Notes: a model not told the origin generated them from the sequence alone. A stretch of DNA of 64,000 bases from Enterobacter sp. BIGb0383 (GCF_003751845.1 NZ_RJKQ01000001.1:1-64000); one strand, 5' to 3'; positions 17,884-27,229 are shown, counted from the stretch's first letter. Numbers and translations: made by a program.

Positions 17884-19025
17884 AATATCCACCGCTTTAC
17901 CCTGACTATCGGGTCATTATTCCCCCTGATAAAAAACGATGGGGAGTAGCCTGGCTGGTGGGGACTGTATTCTGCGTGTTTTGTACCCTCTGGTTGTGGC
18001 CTGCAGACCAACCGATTCATACTTTTTCGTTCTGGTTCTGGATTGCCATTTTCCCCACGCTGCTCACTGGACTGCTGTTTGCTTTACGCAGCATGGTTTA
18101 TCAGGTCGCGTCAGGAAATCAGCGGGCCTATCGTTATATTCTGCAGCAGACGGAAGAGGAGTGGTGGCAGCAACGCTCCGCCGGGCTCCCGATAGAGCCC
18201 TGGTGTTTGCTGGGGCCGGGCGGGGATAAACCTGAGTATCATCTGGCTGCATTGACAGAGAATCCCCCCCCACCGCAACCCGTGATTATCGGGCAGGGTT
18301 TACCTGTTTTGCACTGCCCACAAATACTGGAAAACGATATTTCTCGCAGAGAAGCGGCGTTAACCCGGCATTTAGTGCGAACGCTGCTTGATGTTTACCC
18401 TTTAAAAAGCACGCTTGCGCCGGTATTTACGACCCTGTACTGGTGCGGTGCCCCGGAAGAAGGGCAGCGATTTATTCGGGCACTATCGGAAAAAGGATGG
18501 CAGTTCCAGCAGCCGCTTTTACTCCTCAATGATATCGATCGGCTGGATGATGCTATCGATCATTATTATCGCCTCTCAGGGAATAAAAATAATCGCATAC
18601 TCTGCGCGGGGATTTATTGCCCGCAGCATGAAGAGAGCACGCAGATTATGGGAGAGGCCGGTTTTGTCTGGAGTGTCGGAACACAGGGGAAAGTGAGCGT
18701 ACAGCGTGCAGAGCGGCAGGATATTTCAGATGAGACAGCACAATTGTTGCTCGGGCGTGCTGAAAAGCTCGCACAACTCACGGGGCCACCAGAATACTGT
18801 CTGTCGTTTAATCGCAGCGCAGCTGAATATTTGCAGTCGGGGGGATGGCCGACACTGAAACATATTCAGGAGCCATTTTGGGGAGATCTCCAGAGGATAT
18901 CGCCTTTTATTGCGATGACGCTGGCGGCCTTCCAGAGTCTGAGCATAGAACAACCCTGCGGATGGATAACTCAGGATATAGAACGCAAATATATTACTGG
19001 AGTAATTAGCGTTGATAAAAAATAA
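17880..19025 (+). CDS. T6SS-associated membrane protein of unknown function
   Basis: 381 residues. Two adjacent membrane helices at about residues 20-70 (WGVAWLVGTVFCVFCTLWLW and FWFWIAIFPTLLTGLLFAL), then a soluble domain of about 300 residues. I recognise this type of protein between PAAR and tssM genes in Klebsiella and Enterobacter T6SS clusters but know no function for it. It overlaps the PAAR gene by 4 bases and tssM by 14 bases, so it is part of the same translation chain. Role unknown. Confidence 0.7.
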   Translation: MKYPPLYPDYRVIIPPDKKRWGVAWLVGTVFCVFCTLWLWPADQPIHTFSFWFWIAIFPTLLTGLLFALRSMVYQVASGNQRAYRYILQQTEEEWWQQRSAGLPIEPWCLLGPGGDKPEYHLAALTENPPPPQPVIIGQGLPVLHCPQILENDISRREAALTRHLVRTLLDVYPLKSTLAPVFTTLYWCGAPEEGQRFIRALSEKGWQFQQPLLLLNDIDRLDDAIDHYYRLSGNKNNRILCAGIYCPQHEESTQIMGEAGFVWSVGTQGKVSVQRAERQDISDETAQLLLGRAEKLAQLTGPPEYCLSFNRSAAEYLQSGGWPTLKHIQEPFWGDLQRISPFIAMTLAAFQSLSIEQPCGWITQDIERKYITGVISVDKK

Positions 19026-22000
19026 GGAACGTCAAGGTTCTCTCCTACGTCAGGTCATCTGGTATTCACTCACGGTGACATTATTACTGGTGCTGCTGGG
19101 ATGTCTGTACTGGTTATTTAAGGACAGGCTCCAGCTACCCCCTGTCACATTACAAACGCTTCTGTTCTGTTTGGGGGGCGGCTGGCTGGTACTGATGTGG
19201 CTTTCGCCATTTATTTTACTGGGGTGGAATGCTTTAGCGCGTTCAGAAGCCTTTAAAAAGATCCATGGCGCAAAACTGGCGTCACAGGGACAGACTTCGA
19301 ATGTGAATTCACATTATCTGGCTGGTCTGCGCCAGCATCTTTGTGGACGCTATGGTTATTTCTGGCGCTCAAAAATCCGCATTCTCCTGATCGCCGGTGA
19401 CGAAACCGCTATTGACCAGCTGATCCCAAACCTGCGTACCCACCAGTGGCTGGAAGGTAACCGCACCGTTTTACTTTACGGCGGTAGCCTGAAAGGTGAC
19501 GTTGACGGCGAACATTACGCCGCGCTGCGTAAGCTCCGCCGTGGTCGGCCGCTGGACGGGATTATTCGGGTGATCAAGGCGGAGCAGAACCTTACGCTAT
19601 CCGTGAGCGACAGCGACCTGCGCGGGCTGGAGAAAATCAGCGAGGCGCTGCGTTACTCTGCCCCAGTCTGGCTGTGGCAGCTTTGCGACAGCGACTGGCC
19701 GCAGACGGAGCGTCAATCCCAGTCCGTGGGGATTTCGTTGCCGCTGCGGGCTGAGCCCGACGATGTTGTTACGCAGCTCAAAAAACTGCTGCCACAGCTG
19801 CGCGAGCAGGGGCTGTCCCAGATTGCTGAAGACCAGCGTTATGATTTCCTGCTGCGCCTGGCGCAGCGGCTGGAAAAAGGGGATATCGAGGGCTGGAAAA
19901 CGCGTCTGACGCCGTGGCTGTATGGGGCGCAGCAGCGTGTTCCACTGCGGGGGCTGATGTTCAGCCTTGAGAGCGAACCCGAACCATCACAGGCAGAGGA
20001 CGATGCTGACAATGCGCACCGGCACGCTATGACGTTTCCGGCCACCTGGCAGGGCGTGACCGATGACTGCACGCGCGTGCGCGGTCGCCGCGTCGGTTTG
20101 CCCTGGCAGCAGACGCTGGCCTGGACCCTGATGGCGTCGATCGGTCTCTGGGGGGCAGGGATGTTGCTCTCCTTCACCCTCAACCAATACCAGATTTCGT
20201 CCGTGGCGACGAAAGCCCATGCTCTGGTGGAACAGCCTTCTGTCTCGGATGAACAGCTGACGGCGCTGCACGATCTCCGCAACGACGCCGGTCGCCTGCG
20301 CCAGCGCATCAACAACGGGACGCCCTGGTATCTGCGCTTCGGCCTCGATCACCATGCGCAACTCCTGGACGCGATGCTGCCCTGGTACGGCCTGGCGAAT
20401 AACCGTCTGATCCGCGATCCGGCTAATCTGGCCCTGAACCAGAAACTGACCGCGCTGGTCAGCTCCGCACCCAATAGCGACCGGCGGGCGACGCTGGCTA
20501 AGCCGGGGTACGACCAGCTCAAGGCCTGGCTGATGATGGCCCGTCCGGATAAAGCGGACGGCGCATTTTACGCGCGGACCATGGCGGCGGTACAGCCTAC
20601 GCGGGCGGGGATCTCGACCGGGCTGTGGCAGAGTCTTTCTGCGGATCTATGGGCATTTTATCTTGCTGAACTCGCCCACCAGCCGCAGTGGAAAATCACC
20701 CCCGACCCAGGGCTGGTCGGCCAGAGCCGCCAGGTGTTGCTGCAGCAGATTGGCCGCCGTAACGCCGAAAGTACTCTGTATGAAAATATGCTCATCTCGG
20801 TGCGGCGTAACTTTGCTGACCTGTCTCTGGAGGATATGACCGGTGACACCGACGCGCGTCGATTGTTCAGCTCCGATCGGGTCGTACCGGGGATGTTCAG
20901 CCGGGAGGCCTGGGAAGGCGGCATCCAGCAGGCTATCGAGAAGGCGGCGAATACCCGTCGGGATGAGATTGACTGGGTACTCAGCGACAGTCGACACAGC
21001 GTGACTGCCGACCTTTCGCCGGAGGCGCTGAAAGCCCGTCTGACGCAGCGTTACTTTACGGATTTTGCCGGGAGCTGGCTGAACTTTCTTAACGGTTTGC
21101 ACTGGAAACCGGCCCACAATCTCGCCGATGTCACCGATCAGCTGACGTTGATGAGCGACGTGCGTCAGTCCCCGATGATCGCGCTGATGAATACTCTGGC
21201 GTGGCAGGGGCAGACCGGTCAGCAGAGCGAAAGATTGTCGGACTCCATCATTAAATCGGCAAAAGATCTGATAGGCAGCAAAAACAAACCGGCTATCGAT
21301 CAGCGCGCCGCGGGTCCGCAGGGACCGCTGGATGAAACCTTCGGGCCGCTGCTGACGCTGATGGGCAAAAACAGCGCCGGTAGCGCGATGGCGGCGGACA
21401 GCTCCCTGAGCCTGCAGGCGTATCTCACCCGTATCACCCGCGTGCGACTGCGGCTGCAGCAGGTGGCGGGCAGCGCCGATCCGCAGGAGAGGATGCAGAC
21501 TCTGGCCCAGACGGTCTTCCAGGGAAAAAGCCTTGATCTGACTGATACGCAGCAGTACGGGAGCCTGATGGCAGCCAGCCTCGGTGAGGAGTGGAGCGGG
21601 TTTGGCCGGACGCTGTTTGTGCAGCCGCTGACGCAGGCATGGGAAACGGTGCTGCAGCCGTCGGCGGCCAGCCTCAACCAGCGCTGGAATCGTGCGATGG
21701 TGGAGAACTGGCACACGGCCTTTGAGGGGCGTTTCCCGTTTGCTGCCAGCCAGAGCGACGCTTCCCTGCCGATGCTGGCAGAGTTTATCCGCAGGGACAG
21801 CGGGCGTATCGACCGGTTCCTGTCCACGGAGCTGAGTGGGGTGTTGCACAAAGAGGGCAGCCAATGGGTGCCGGATACGGTGCATGGTCAGGGTCTGACC
21901 TTTAACCCGGCGTTCCTGAAGGCGGTGAATCAGCTAAGTCGGCTGGCGGATATTCTCTTCACCGACGGCAGGCAGGGGATCGGCTTCGATCTGCAGGCGC

Positions 22001-22431
22001 GAGCGGTATCACAGGTGGTGGAAACCCGGTTAACGATCGACGGTCAGGTGCTGCATTACTTCAACCAGATGGCCGACTGGCAGAGCTTCCGCTGGCCGGG
22101 AGAGACGTTTAAACCCGGGACGATGCTGACCTGGACCTCCACCCGTGCCGGGGCGTGCCTGTTTGGTGACTATGGCGGAACCTGGGGTCTGATCCGCTGG
22201 CTGGAGCAGGGCAAGCGGCAGCAGCTGGACAGCAGCCAGTGGATGATGAGTTTTACCGCACCGGACGGTCTTACCCTCCAGTGGGTGCTGCGTTCGGAGC
22301 TGGGCAACGGTCCGCTGGCCCTGCTGGCGCTGAGGGGCTTCAGCCTGCCGACGCAGATTTTTAGCGTTGATGCCGACGCGGCGGCTCAGGCGCTGGGCGG
22401 TAACAGCGAGGACATCGGTACAGAGGAGTGA
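19012..22431 (+). CDS. tssM: TssM (IcmF), T6SS inner-membrane complex protein
   Basis: Spans the inner membrane and reaches through the periplasm to TssJ. 1139 residues: two N-terminal membrane helices (about 17-75), a cytosolic domain, a third helix near 365-390 (LAWTLMASIGLWGAGMLLSF), then the large periplasmic IcmF region and C-terminal domain (FKPGTMLTWTSTRAGACLFGDYGGTWGLIRWLEQG near 1040-1075). The cytosolic nucleotide-binding motif is absent: the expected P-loop position reads LLIAGDETAIDQL. That is known for a subset of TssM proteins and need not mean loss of function. Confidence 0.95.
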   Translation: MIKNKERQGSLLRQVIWYSLTVTLLLVLLGCLYWLFKDRLQLPPVTLQTLLFCLGGGWLVLMWLSPFILLGWNALARSEAFKKIHGAKLASQGQTSNVNSHYLAGLRQHLCGRYGYFWRSKIRILLIAGDETAIDQLIPNLRTHQWLEGNRTVLLYGGSLKGDVDGEHYAALRKLRRGRPLDGIIRVIKAEQNLTLSVSDSDLRGLEKISEALRYSAPVWLWQLCDSDWPQTERQSQSVGISLPLRAEPDDVVTQLKKLLPQLREQGLSQIAEDQRYDFLLRLAQRLEKGDIEGWKTRLTPWLYGAQQRVPLRGLMFSLESEPEPSQAEDDADNAHRHAMTFPATWQGVTDDCTRVRGRRVGLPWQQTLAWTLMASIGLWGAGMLLSFTLNQYQISSVATKAHALVEQPSVSDEQLTALHDLRNDAGRLRQRINNGTPWYLRFGLDHHAQLLDAMLPWYGLANNRLIRDPANLALNQKLTALVSSAPNSDRRATLAKPGYDQLKAWLMMARPDKADGAFYARTMAAVQPTRAGISTGLWQSLSADLWAFYLAELAHQPQWKITPDPGLVGQSRQVLLQQIGRRNAESTLYENMLISVRRNFADLSLEDMTGDTDARRLFSSDRVVPGMFSREAWEGGIQQAIEKAANTRRDEIDWVLSDSRHSVTADLSPEALKARLTQRYFTDFAGSWLNFLNGLHWKPAHNLADVTDQLTLMSDVRQSPMIALMNTLAWQGQTGQQSERLSDSIIKSAKDLIGSKNKPAIDQRAAGPQGPLDETFGPLLTLMGKNSAGSAMAADSSLSLQAYLTRITRVRLRLQQVAGSADPQERMQTLAQTVFQGKSLDLTDTQQYGSLMAASLGEEWSGFGRTLFVQPLTQAWETVLQPSAASLNQRWNRAMVENWHTAFEGRFPFAASQSDASLPMLAEFIRRDSGRIDRFLSTELSGVLHKEGSQWVPDTVHGQGLTFNPAFLKAVNQLSRLADILFTDGRQGIGFDLQARAVSQVVETRLTIDGQVLHYFNQMADWQSFRWPGETFKPGTMLTWTSTRAGACLFGDYGGTWGLIRWLEQGKRQQLDSSQWMMSFTAPDGLTLQWVLRSELGNGPLALLALRGFSLPTQIFSVDADAAAQALGGNSEDIGTEE

Positions 22432-22507
22432 CGTGTTCTCAGAATGTCGCTCAATACGCGCTGCAGCACGCTGCGGCGGATACTCAGGATAAACAGAAAA
22501 AGAAATT

Positions 22508-24262
22508 ATGGACGATCTAACCCTCCGCTATTACGACGCTGAAATGCGTTACCTGCTGGAAGCAGGTGAAGAGTTTGCCCGCGCCCATCCGGACCGGGCG
22601 GCAATGTTAAACCTTGATAAATCCGGTGCGCGCGATCCCTATGTCGAAAGACTGTTTGAGGGGTTTGCCTTTCTGATGGGGCGGCTTCGCGAGAAGCTTG
22701 ACGACGATCTGCCCGAGCTGACCGAGGGGCTGGTCAGCCTGATCTGGCCGCACTATCTGCGCACGATCCCGTCGATGTCGGTTGTCGAATTCACTCCCGA
22801 CTGGCGTGAAATGAAAGAGGTGATGCCCGTCGCCAAAGGTTTCGAAGTGCTCTCCCGACCCATCGGGGAGAAAGGCACACGCTGTCGCTACACGACCTGC
22901 CAGGAGATCGAACTGCTGCCGCTGCGGCTGGAAAAGGTGGCGCTGACCACCGACACTGAGGGACGCTCGGTGGTCAGCCTGCGCTTTGCCTGCAGCAGTC
23001 TTGCCGACTGGACCCGCATCGACCTGCGTCATATTCCGCTCTATTTTGATGCCGATGCGCCGCTGGCCAGCGCCATGCACGAAGCCTTTTCCCTTAACGT
23101 GGATCGGCTGTGGCTGCGACTGCCCGGCGATGTGGACAGGCGTCCCTTCGACGGCTATTTCACCGCGGGGGGATTCGGTGACGATGATGCGCTCTGGCCG
23201 AAAGGCAGCAGCAGTTTTAGCGGCTACCAGCTCCTGCTGGAGTATTTCACCTTTCGCGAGAAGTTTATGTTTGCCGGTCTGCGTGGGCTTGAGCACGTTG
23301 ATTTTCCGGCGGCACTGCCGTGGTTTGAAATTGACGTGGTGCTTGCCCGACGCTGGGAGCACGACTTCAGCTTTACCGGGAAGCATCTGCGGCTCAACTG
23401 TGTACCGGTGATTAATCTCTTTCCGCTGGAGTCAGACCCGCTGACGCCTGACGCGCTGCAGACCGAATATTTGCTGCGTCCGATGCGCGTCCAGGACGGA
23501 CACACGGAGATTTATGCTGTCGATTCGGTGACGTCAGCCAGTCAGCATTCCTGGGTGCCGTTTTCCAGCTTTCGCCATAAGGGCGGCATGCTGCGCCACG
23601 AGGCGCCGGAATATTACTATCACACCCGCGTCCGCCGCGGGCCGTCCGGGCTGCATAACACCTGGCTGATCCTTGGCGGTGAAGCCTTCGATAACCATCG
23701 GGTGCCGGAAGAGGAAAATCTGTCCCTGACGCTGATCGGGACTAACGGCCAGCTGCCGCGTCGGGCCTTGCAGAGTACCCTGCTGGACACGGTGATGAAA
23801 ACCACCACGGCGCGCCTGGCCGTACGCAACCTCTGCGCACCGACCCTGCCGTGTTATCCCCCTGACAAAGACCGCTTTCACTGGCGGGTATTAAGCCATC
23901 TGGGCAGCGGCTTTTTGTCGATGATGGATAATGCGGAAGTCCTGCGCGGAACCCTGGCGCTGTACGAGTGGACGGATAGCGAGGTTAACCGCCGACGTCT
24001 GGAAGCCATCATGGAGGTGAAGCACAGCGAAACAGAACGGTTCGAGCAGGGATATCTGGTTCGCGGCGTACAGATTGAAGTGACGCTCGACAGCTACGGT
24101 TTTGCCGGAAGAGGGGATATCTGCCTGTTCGGTGAGATGCTGAGTCGTTTCTTCGCGCTCTATACCGATATTTACCTCTTTAACCGTCTGATTATCATCC
24201 TGCAACCGACCGGAGAGCGCCTGGAATGGGAAGAGAAACACAACCGCCGCATTCCCGGCTGA
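22508..24262 (+). CDS. tssF: TssF, T6SS baseplate wedge subunit
   Basis: 584 residues, the normal size. The family start YYDAEMRYLLEAGEEFARAHP is clear, then LTEGLVSLIWPHYLRTIPSM and the C-terminal LFNRLIIILQPTGERLEWE. With TssG and TssE it forms the wedge of the baseplate around VgrG. A 76-base gap separates it from tssM; it overlaps tssG by 37 bases. Confidence 0.95.
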   Translation: MDDLTLRYYDAEMRYLLEAGEEFARAHPDRAAMLNLDKSGARDPYVERLFEGFAFLMGRLREKLDDDLPELTEGLVSLIWPHYLRTIPSMSVVEFTPDWREMKEVMPVAKGFEVLSRPIGEKGTRCRYTTCQEIELLPLRLEKVALTTDTEGRSVVSLRFACSSLADWTRIDLRHIPLYFDADAPLASAMHEAFSLNVDRLWLRLPGDVDRRPFDGYFTAGGFGDDDALWPKGSSSFSGYQLLLEYFTFREKFMFAGLRGLEHVDFPAALPWFEIDVVLARRWEHDFSFTGKHLRLNCVPVINLFPLESDPLTPDALQTEYLLRPMRVQDGHTEIYAVDSVTSASQHSWVPFSSFRHKGGMLRHEAPEYYYHTRVRRGPSGLHNTWLILGGEAFDNHRVPEEENLSLTLIGTNGQLPRRALQSTLLDTVMKTTTARLAVRNLCAPTLPCYPPDKDRFHWRVLSHLGSGFLSMMDNAEVLRGTLALYEWTDSEVNRRRLEAIMEVKHSETERFEQGYLVRGVQIEVTLDSYGFAGRGDICLFGEMLSRFFALYTDIYLFNRLIIILQPTGERLEWEEKHNRRIPG

Positions 24263-25311
24263 CCCCGGGGCTGGAAGCCGATCTGACCCGGATTAATTTT
24301 TATCGCTTCTGTCAGCTTCTGGAAAAACAACGGACGGGAAAATCGCCGCTGGGTTCCACCAGCCATCCGGCCGACGATCCGGTGCGCTTCTGCCCGCATC
24401 CGGGAATGGGGTTTCCGGCCGGAGAACTGAAAGCAGTCGAATATGACGAAGAGGATGAGAGCCGACCGCCGGTGATTCGCACCACGTTTATGGGCCTGTA
24501 CGGTGTCGATTCGCCTCTGCCGACCGCGTATCTCGATGACATCACCCGGCGCAGGGAAGGGCATGAGGCGTTACAGGGATTCCTGGACATTTTCAGCCAC
24601 CGCATTCTGACGCAGTTTTACCGTATCTGGCGTAAATACTCCTGGCCCGCAACCTTCGAGCCCGGCGGCACGGATGCGCTGTCTCAGTCGCTTCTTGGGC
24701 TGGTCGGACTGGGGATCCCGGGAACGGCAAACCATATTGCCACGCCGGTATCACGCTTTCTGGCCCTGCTGGGGGTATTACGTCAGCCGGGTAAAACGCA
24801 GGAAGGGATGCAGGCGCTGGTGGGGCTCCTGGCCCCGGACACCCGGGTGAAGGTCAGCCCCTACTGTCTGCGTCCGGTGGACATTCGCAAGCCTCTGGGT
24901 TTTTACGGCGACGAGGATTTTCTGCTGGATGGCAATGCGCCTCTGGGCGATGAGGCGATGGATGCCGGTAGTCAGTTGCTGGTTGCCCTGACAACGGAGA
25001 ATGAACAGGAGGCCCGGGGCTGGAGACCGGAGGGGCTGCTGTATCAGGATTTTCTGGTAATGCTGCGGGTGTATCTGGGCTGGCGCTTTAAGGCAAAAAT
25101 TCAGCTGACCGTCAGTACCCGCCTGCTGGCCGTCTCTCCTCTGGGTGACGAGGCATTCTGCCCCGGCATTAACGGCGTGCTGGGCGCCGATGATGACGCG
25201 TCTGCGGGTGATATCCCGCCAACTTTTACCACAGACCTGGGCTATTACAGCGGTCTGCCGCGCGCTACACAACAACAAGGAAACCGATGTGTTACGTACA
25301 AGTTTGATTAA
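24226..25311 (+). CDS. tssG: TssG, T6SS baseplate wedge subunit
   Basis: 361 residues, partner of TssF in the wedge. Family segments visible: NFYRFCQLLEK near residues 25-35, FMGLYGVDSPLPTAYLDDI near 87-105, FLDIFSHRILTQFYRIWRKY near 117-136. ATG 24226 lies inside the tssF 3' end, a common arrangement, and the 3' end overlaps tssJ. Confidence 0.95.
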   Translation: MGRETQPPHSRLTPGLEADLTRINFYRFCQLLEKQRTGKSPLGSTSHPADDPVRFCPHPGMGFPAGELKAVEYDEEDESRPPVIRTTFMGLYGVDSPLPTAYLDDITRRREGHEALQGFLDIFSHRILTQFYRIWRKYSWPATFEPGGTDALSQSLLGLVGLGIPGTANHIATPVSRFLALLGVLRQPGKTQEGMQALVGLLAPDTRVKVSPYCLRPVDIRKPLGFYGDEDFLLDGNAPLGDEAMDAGSQLLVALTTENEQEARGWRPEGLLYQDFLVMLRVYLGWRFKAKIQLTVSTRLLAVSPLGDEAFCPGINGVLGADDDASAGDIPPTFTTDLGYYSGLPRATQQQGNRCVTYKFD

Positions 25312-25834
25312 AACCACGGGCTGGCTGCTGCCCCTGCTGGCGCTCACTCTAACGGGATGTGGCCTGACTCAGAGCGTCACGGATAGCACTAAATCGGCAT
25401 TTAACGCCGTCTTTTATAAGAAGATCAAGGTACTGCATCTGGACTTCACAGCCCGTGGGGCGCTAAACACCGACGCACGGGAGAGCAGCTCGCTCTCGGA
25501 ATCGGTGGTTATACGCGTCTATCAGCTGAAGGATCGCAAGACGTTTGACAAAACGGTCTATCAGCAGCTTCTGAAGGAGGGCGATACCCTGCTGAAAGAT
25601 GACCTGCTGGCCAGCCGGGATGTGGTGGTTAAGCCGGGCGGTGATACCAGCCTCGATATGCCGCTGGAGGCGGAGGCAAAATTTATTGCCGTCGTCGGGC
25701 TGTTTCGCCATCCCGATATGGAGAAGAACAGCTGGCAGGTGGTGCTTGAACGTGAAGCGCTGGAGCCTGACAGGCCGCGGATAGTGGAAGCCGGGAAAAA
25801 CCATCTGACGCTGCAGCCGGTTAAAGATGACTAA
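25289..25834 (+). CDS. tssJ: TssJ, T6SS outer-membrane lipoprotein
   Basis: Outer-membrane lipoprotein that caps the TssM/TssL complex. I choose the GTG at 25289 because AAGGA precedes it by 8 bases and it gives a normal lipoprotein signal: basic N-terminus, hydrophobic stretch, lipobox LTGC about 25 residues in. 181 residues. A longer open frame back to 25145 lies inside tssG and would bury the signal peptide. The 3' end is the last T6SS gene visible; the tailocin locus begins next on the other strand. Confidence 0.92.
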   Translation: MLRTSLIKTTGWLLPLLALTLTGCGLTQSVTDSTKSAFNAVFYKKIKVLHLDFTARGALNTDARESSSLSESVVIRVYQLKDRKTFDKTVYQQLLKEGDTLLKDDLLASRDVVVKPGGDTSLDMPLEAEAKFIAVVGLFRHPDMEKNSWQVVLEREALEPDRPRIVEAGKNHLTLQPVKDD

Positions 25835-25859
25835 CCTCCACGCCTTCAGGACAGGAATG

Positions 25860-25879
25860 ACGGGCGGAAATCCGCCCGT
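25860..25879. terminator. Hairpin between tssJ and the repressor gene
   Basis: Perfect 8-bp arms ACGGGCGG and CCGCCCGT around AAAT, located between two convergent genes. No T-run follows on either strand, so it is a weak or non-canonical terminator at best. Confidence 0.5.
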
Positions 25880-25887
25880 TGCCGTGA

Positions 25888-26595
25888 CTACAGTCGGTTA
25901 TATTTCACCGATTCGTGGAGCAACGCTTTACCCATAATATAAAGCTGGTCCTGATTTTTTTCGTCGATATACCATTTTTCATAGGCGGGGTTATCCGACA
26001 GCACGGCAAGTCGGGTGCCCTGCATCTGCAGACGCTTCACGTGGAAGGTTTTGCCGTACACAAAGGCGTAGACGCCGTCGGTCTGGAAATGGCGAATGGA
26101 AATATCGACGAACAGGCGGTCGCCGGAGTTGACGGTGGTGGCCATACTGTCGCCGTTGACCGTCATCACTTTTACATCCTGTGACGGACGGTTGCCAAAC
26201 AGCGAGACGGCGTGCTCGGTGGTGAACTCGATAGCAAACAGCACTTCGACATAGTCGGAGAGCATATAGGCGCCCGGCCCGGCGCTAATGGTTAAATCAA
26301 GAACCTCAACACGATACACATTCTCTCTCACGTCAGTTTGCCCCTCAGGAAATCCGCCGACGATCCGATCGCCAAGCAGCCAGGATGAGGACGTGCCAAT
26401 TAAGGCCGCCAGTTCCTGCAGCTTGCCACGACGTGGAATCGCCTCCCCGTTGAACCACTTGCTTACCGCTTTCGGCGTGAGCTTCATGCGCTTCGCAATG
26501 TCGGCCTGACGGCCATGTACGGGTAACCCCGCGTTGTCACAGGCCAGCGCCAGCCTTTGGGAGAACTCTGTACGCGCTTTCTCTTCTTGTACCAT
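25888..26595 (-). CDS. S24-family autocleaving repressor (CI-like)
   Basis: 235 residues. N-terminal helix-turn-helix (about 28-50, QADIAKRMKLTPKAVSKWFNG) and C-terminal LexA/CI peptidase domain: cleavage pair Ala105-Gly106 in TISAGPGAY, nucleophile Ser150 in VNGDSM, general base Lys187 in FHVKRLQ. It should repress the divergent rightward promoter and be inactivated by RecA during DNA damage, linking the tail locus to SOS. An apparent -10 lies only 7 bases before the ATG, so the mRNA may be leaderless, as for lambda cI. It is the only leftward gene of the locus. Confidence 0.92.
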   Translation of the reverse strand: MVQEEKARTEFSQRLALACDNAGLPVHGRQADIAKRMKLTPKAVSKWFNGEAIPRRGKLQELAALIGTSSSWLLGDRIVGGFPEGQTDVRENVYRVEVLDLTISAGPGAYMLSDYVEVLFAIEFTTEHAVSLFGNRPSQDVKVMTVNGDSMATTVNSGDRLFVDISIRHFQTDGVYAFVYGKTFHVKRLQMQGTRLAVLSDNPAYEKWYIDEKNQDQLYIMGKALLHESVKYNRL

Positions 26596-26660
26596 AGGTT
26601 CAATTATAACCCCTCTTGCGTGAACTTTCAGTTCCGGTATAATCTGTACTAACGGTTCAT
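26596..26660. promoter_or_regulatory. Divergent promoter/operator between repressor and Q gene
   Basis: Rightward: TTGCGT (26616-26621), 16-base spacer, TATAAT (26638-26643). The spacer holds the perfect palindrome GAACTTTCAGTTC (26622-26634), a good operator candidate. Leftward: TATAAT on the minus strand (26608-26603) with its expected start point at or next to the repressor ATG (26595). Related GGTTCA half-sites lie at about 26598-26603 and 26654-26659, so there may be three operators. Assignment is by eye. Confidence 0.65.
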
Positions 26661-26712
26661 TTTACAGGTTGTGGTCATAACGCCGCGCCGACTGACGAAG
26701 TGGAGAGAGAGT

Positions 26713-27153
26713 ATGCGTGATATTGCAAAAGTACTGGAGCGTTGGGGCGGCTGGGCGGCAAGTGACGGCAATGGCCTGGGCTATGCACCGATTGCCGCTG
26801 GCTTTAAAGGGCTGCTGCCCTGGACCAGCAAATCCCGGCTGTCGTGCAGCGACGATGATGCGCTGGTGATTGAGAGCTGTCTGGCGCGTCTGCGGCAGAA
26901 AAAACCCGAGGAGCATGCGCTGCTGGTGGCTTATTATCTGTATCGGGTGTCTAAACGCAGCATGGCGCGGGCGCGTAAAAAGGATGAAAAACTGGTCCGT
27001 ATTGAAATTCAGATGGCGGAAGGCTTTATTGATGGCTGCCTGGCGATGCTCGATGTACGTCTGGATATGGACCCGGAAGTGGAGTGGGAAATTCCTCAAG
27101 AAAAAACAGTAACGCGGTCCGCGAAAAGACCTGTACTCTATACAAAGTGGTGA
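26713..27153 (+). CDS. Phage antitermination protein Q (phage 21/82-type, PF06530-like)
   Basis: 146 residues from ATG 26713, preceded by GGAGAGAG; an upstream in-frame start lacks a site. The family opening is clear (MRDIAKVLERWGGWAASDGNG, then YAPIAAGFKGLLP). Q proteins of this type load on RNA polymerase near a late promoter and let it pass terminators. Here it lies immediately upstream of three promoter-like modules and two terminators that precede the lysis and tail genes, and more terminators lie inside the operon, so it is the likely on-switch. The last codons overlap the first repeat box. Confidence 0.88.
   Translation: MRDIAKVLERWGGWAASDGNGLGYAPIAAGFKGLLPWTSKSRLSCSDDDALVIESCLARLRQKKPEEHALLVAYYLYRVSKRSMARARKKDEKLVRIEIQMAEGFIDGCLAMLDVRLDMDPEVEWEIPQEKTVTRSAKRPVLYTKW
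27110..27144 (+). promoter_or_regulatory. Repeat-box promoter module P1
   Basis: Box TAACGCGGTCCGC (27110-27122), 16-base gap, then -10-like TATACA (27139-27144). The box covers about -41 to -29, where a -35 element should be, and has no TTGACA-like hexamer. It overlaps the 3' end of the Q gene. A hairpin GTGG/CCAC (27147-27162) and terminator T1 follow. Confidence 0.65.
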
Positions 27154-27178
27154 TTTAGCCACTCGACATAAATATCCG

Positions 27179-27202
27179 GCCCCGCAATTGCGGGGCTTTT
27201 TT
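27179..27202 (+). terminator. Terminator T1 in the tailocin leader
   Basis: Arms GCCCCGC (27179-27185) and GCGGGGC (27190-27196), AATT loop, six T residues. It lies 35 bases after the P1 -10 and would stop P1 transcripts unless they are antiterminated. Confidence 0.9.
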
Positions 27203-27229
27203 ATGGGCGAAATTAATTTTAAAAAGCAT

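Noticed and set aside
20647-21885. Long open frame of about 400 codons on the minus strand within tssM
   Set aside because: It is opposite a clear, conserved gene, has no recognisable protein pattern, and is the usual by-product of GC-rich coding sequence.
22432-22507. Short gene or remnant between tssM and tssF
   Set aside because: Only frames of about 20-30 codons without family match or clear ribosome site; treated as intergenic.
25145-25288. Longer N-terminus for TssJ
   Set aside because: It would place about 48 residues before the lipoprotein signal peptide and overlaps tssG; the GTG at 25289 has a ribosome site and a correct signal.
27131-27146. CTGTACTCTATACAAA as a LexA (SOS) box
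   Set aside because: The right half (ACAG) is missing, and the sequence is explained by the P1 -10 region. Induction is better explained by repressor self-cleavage.
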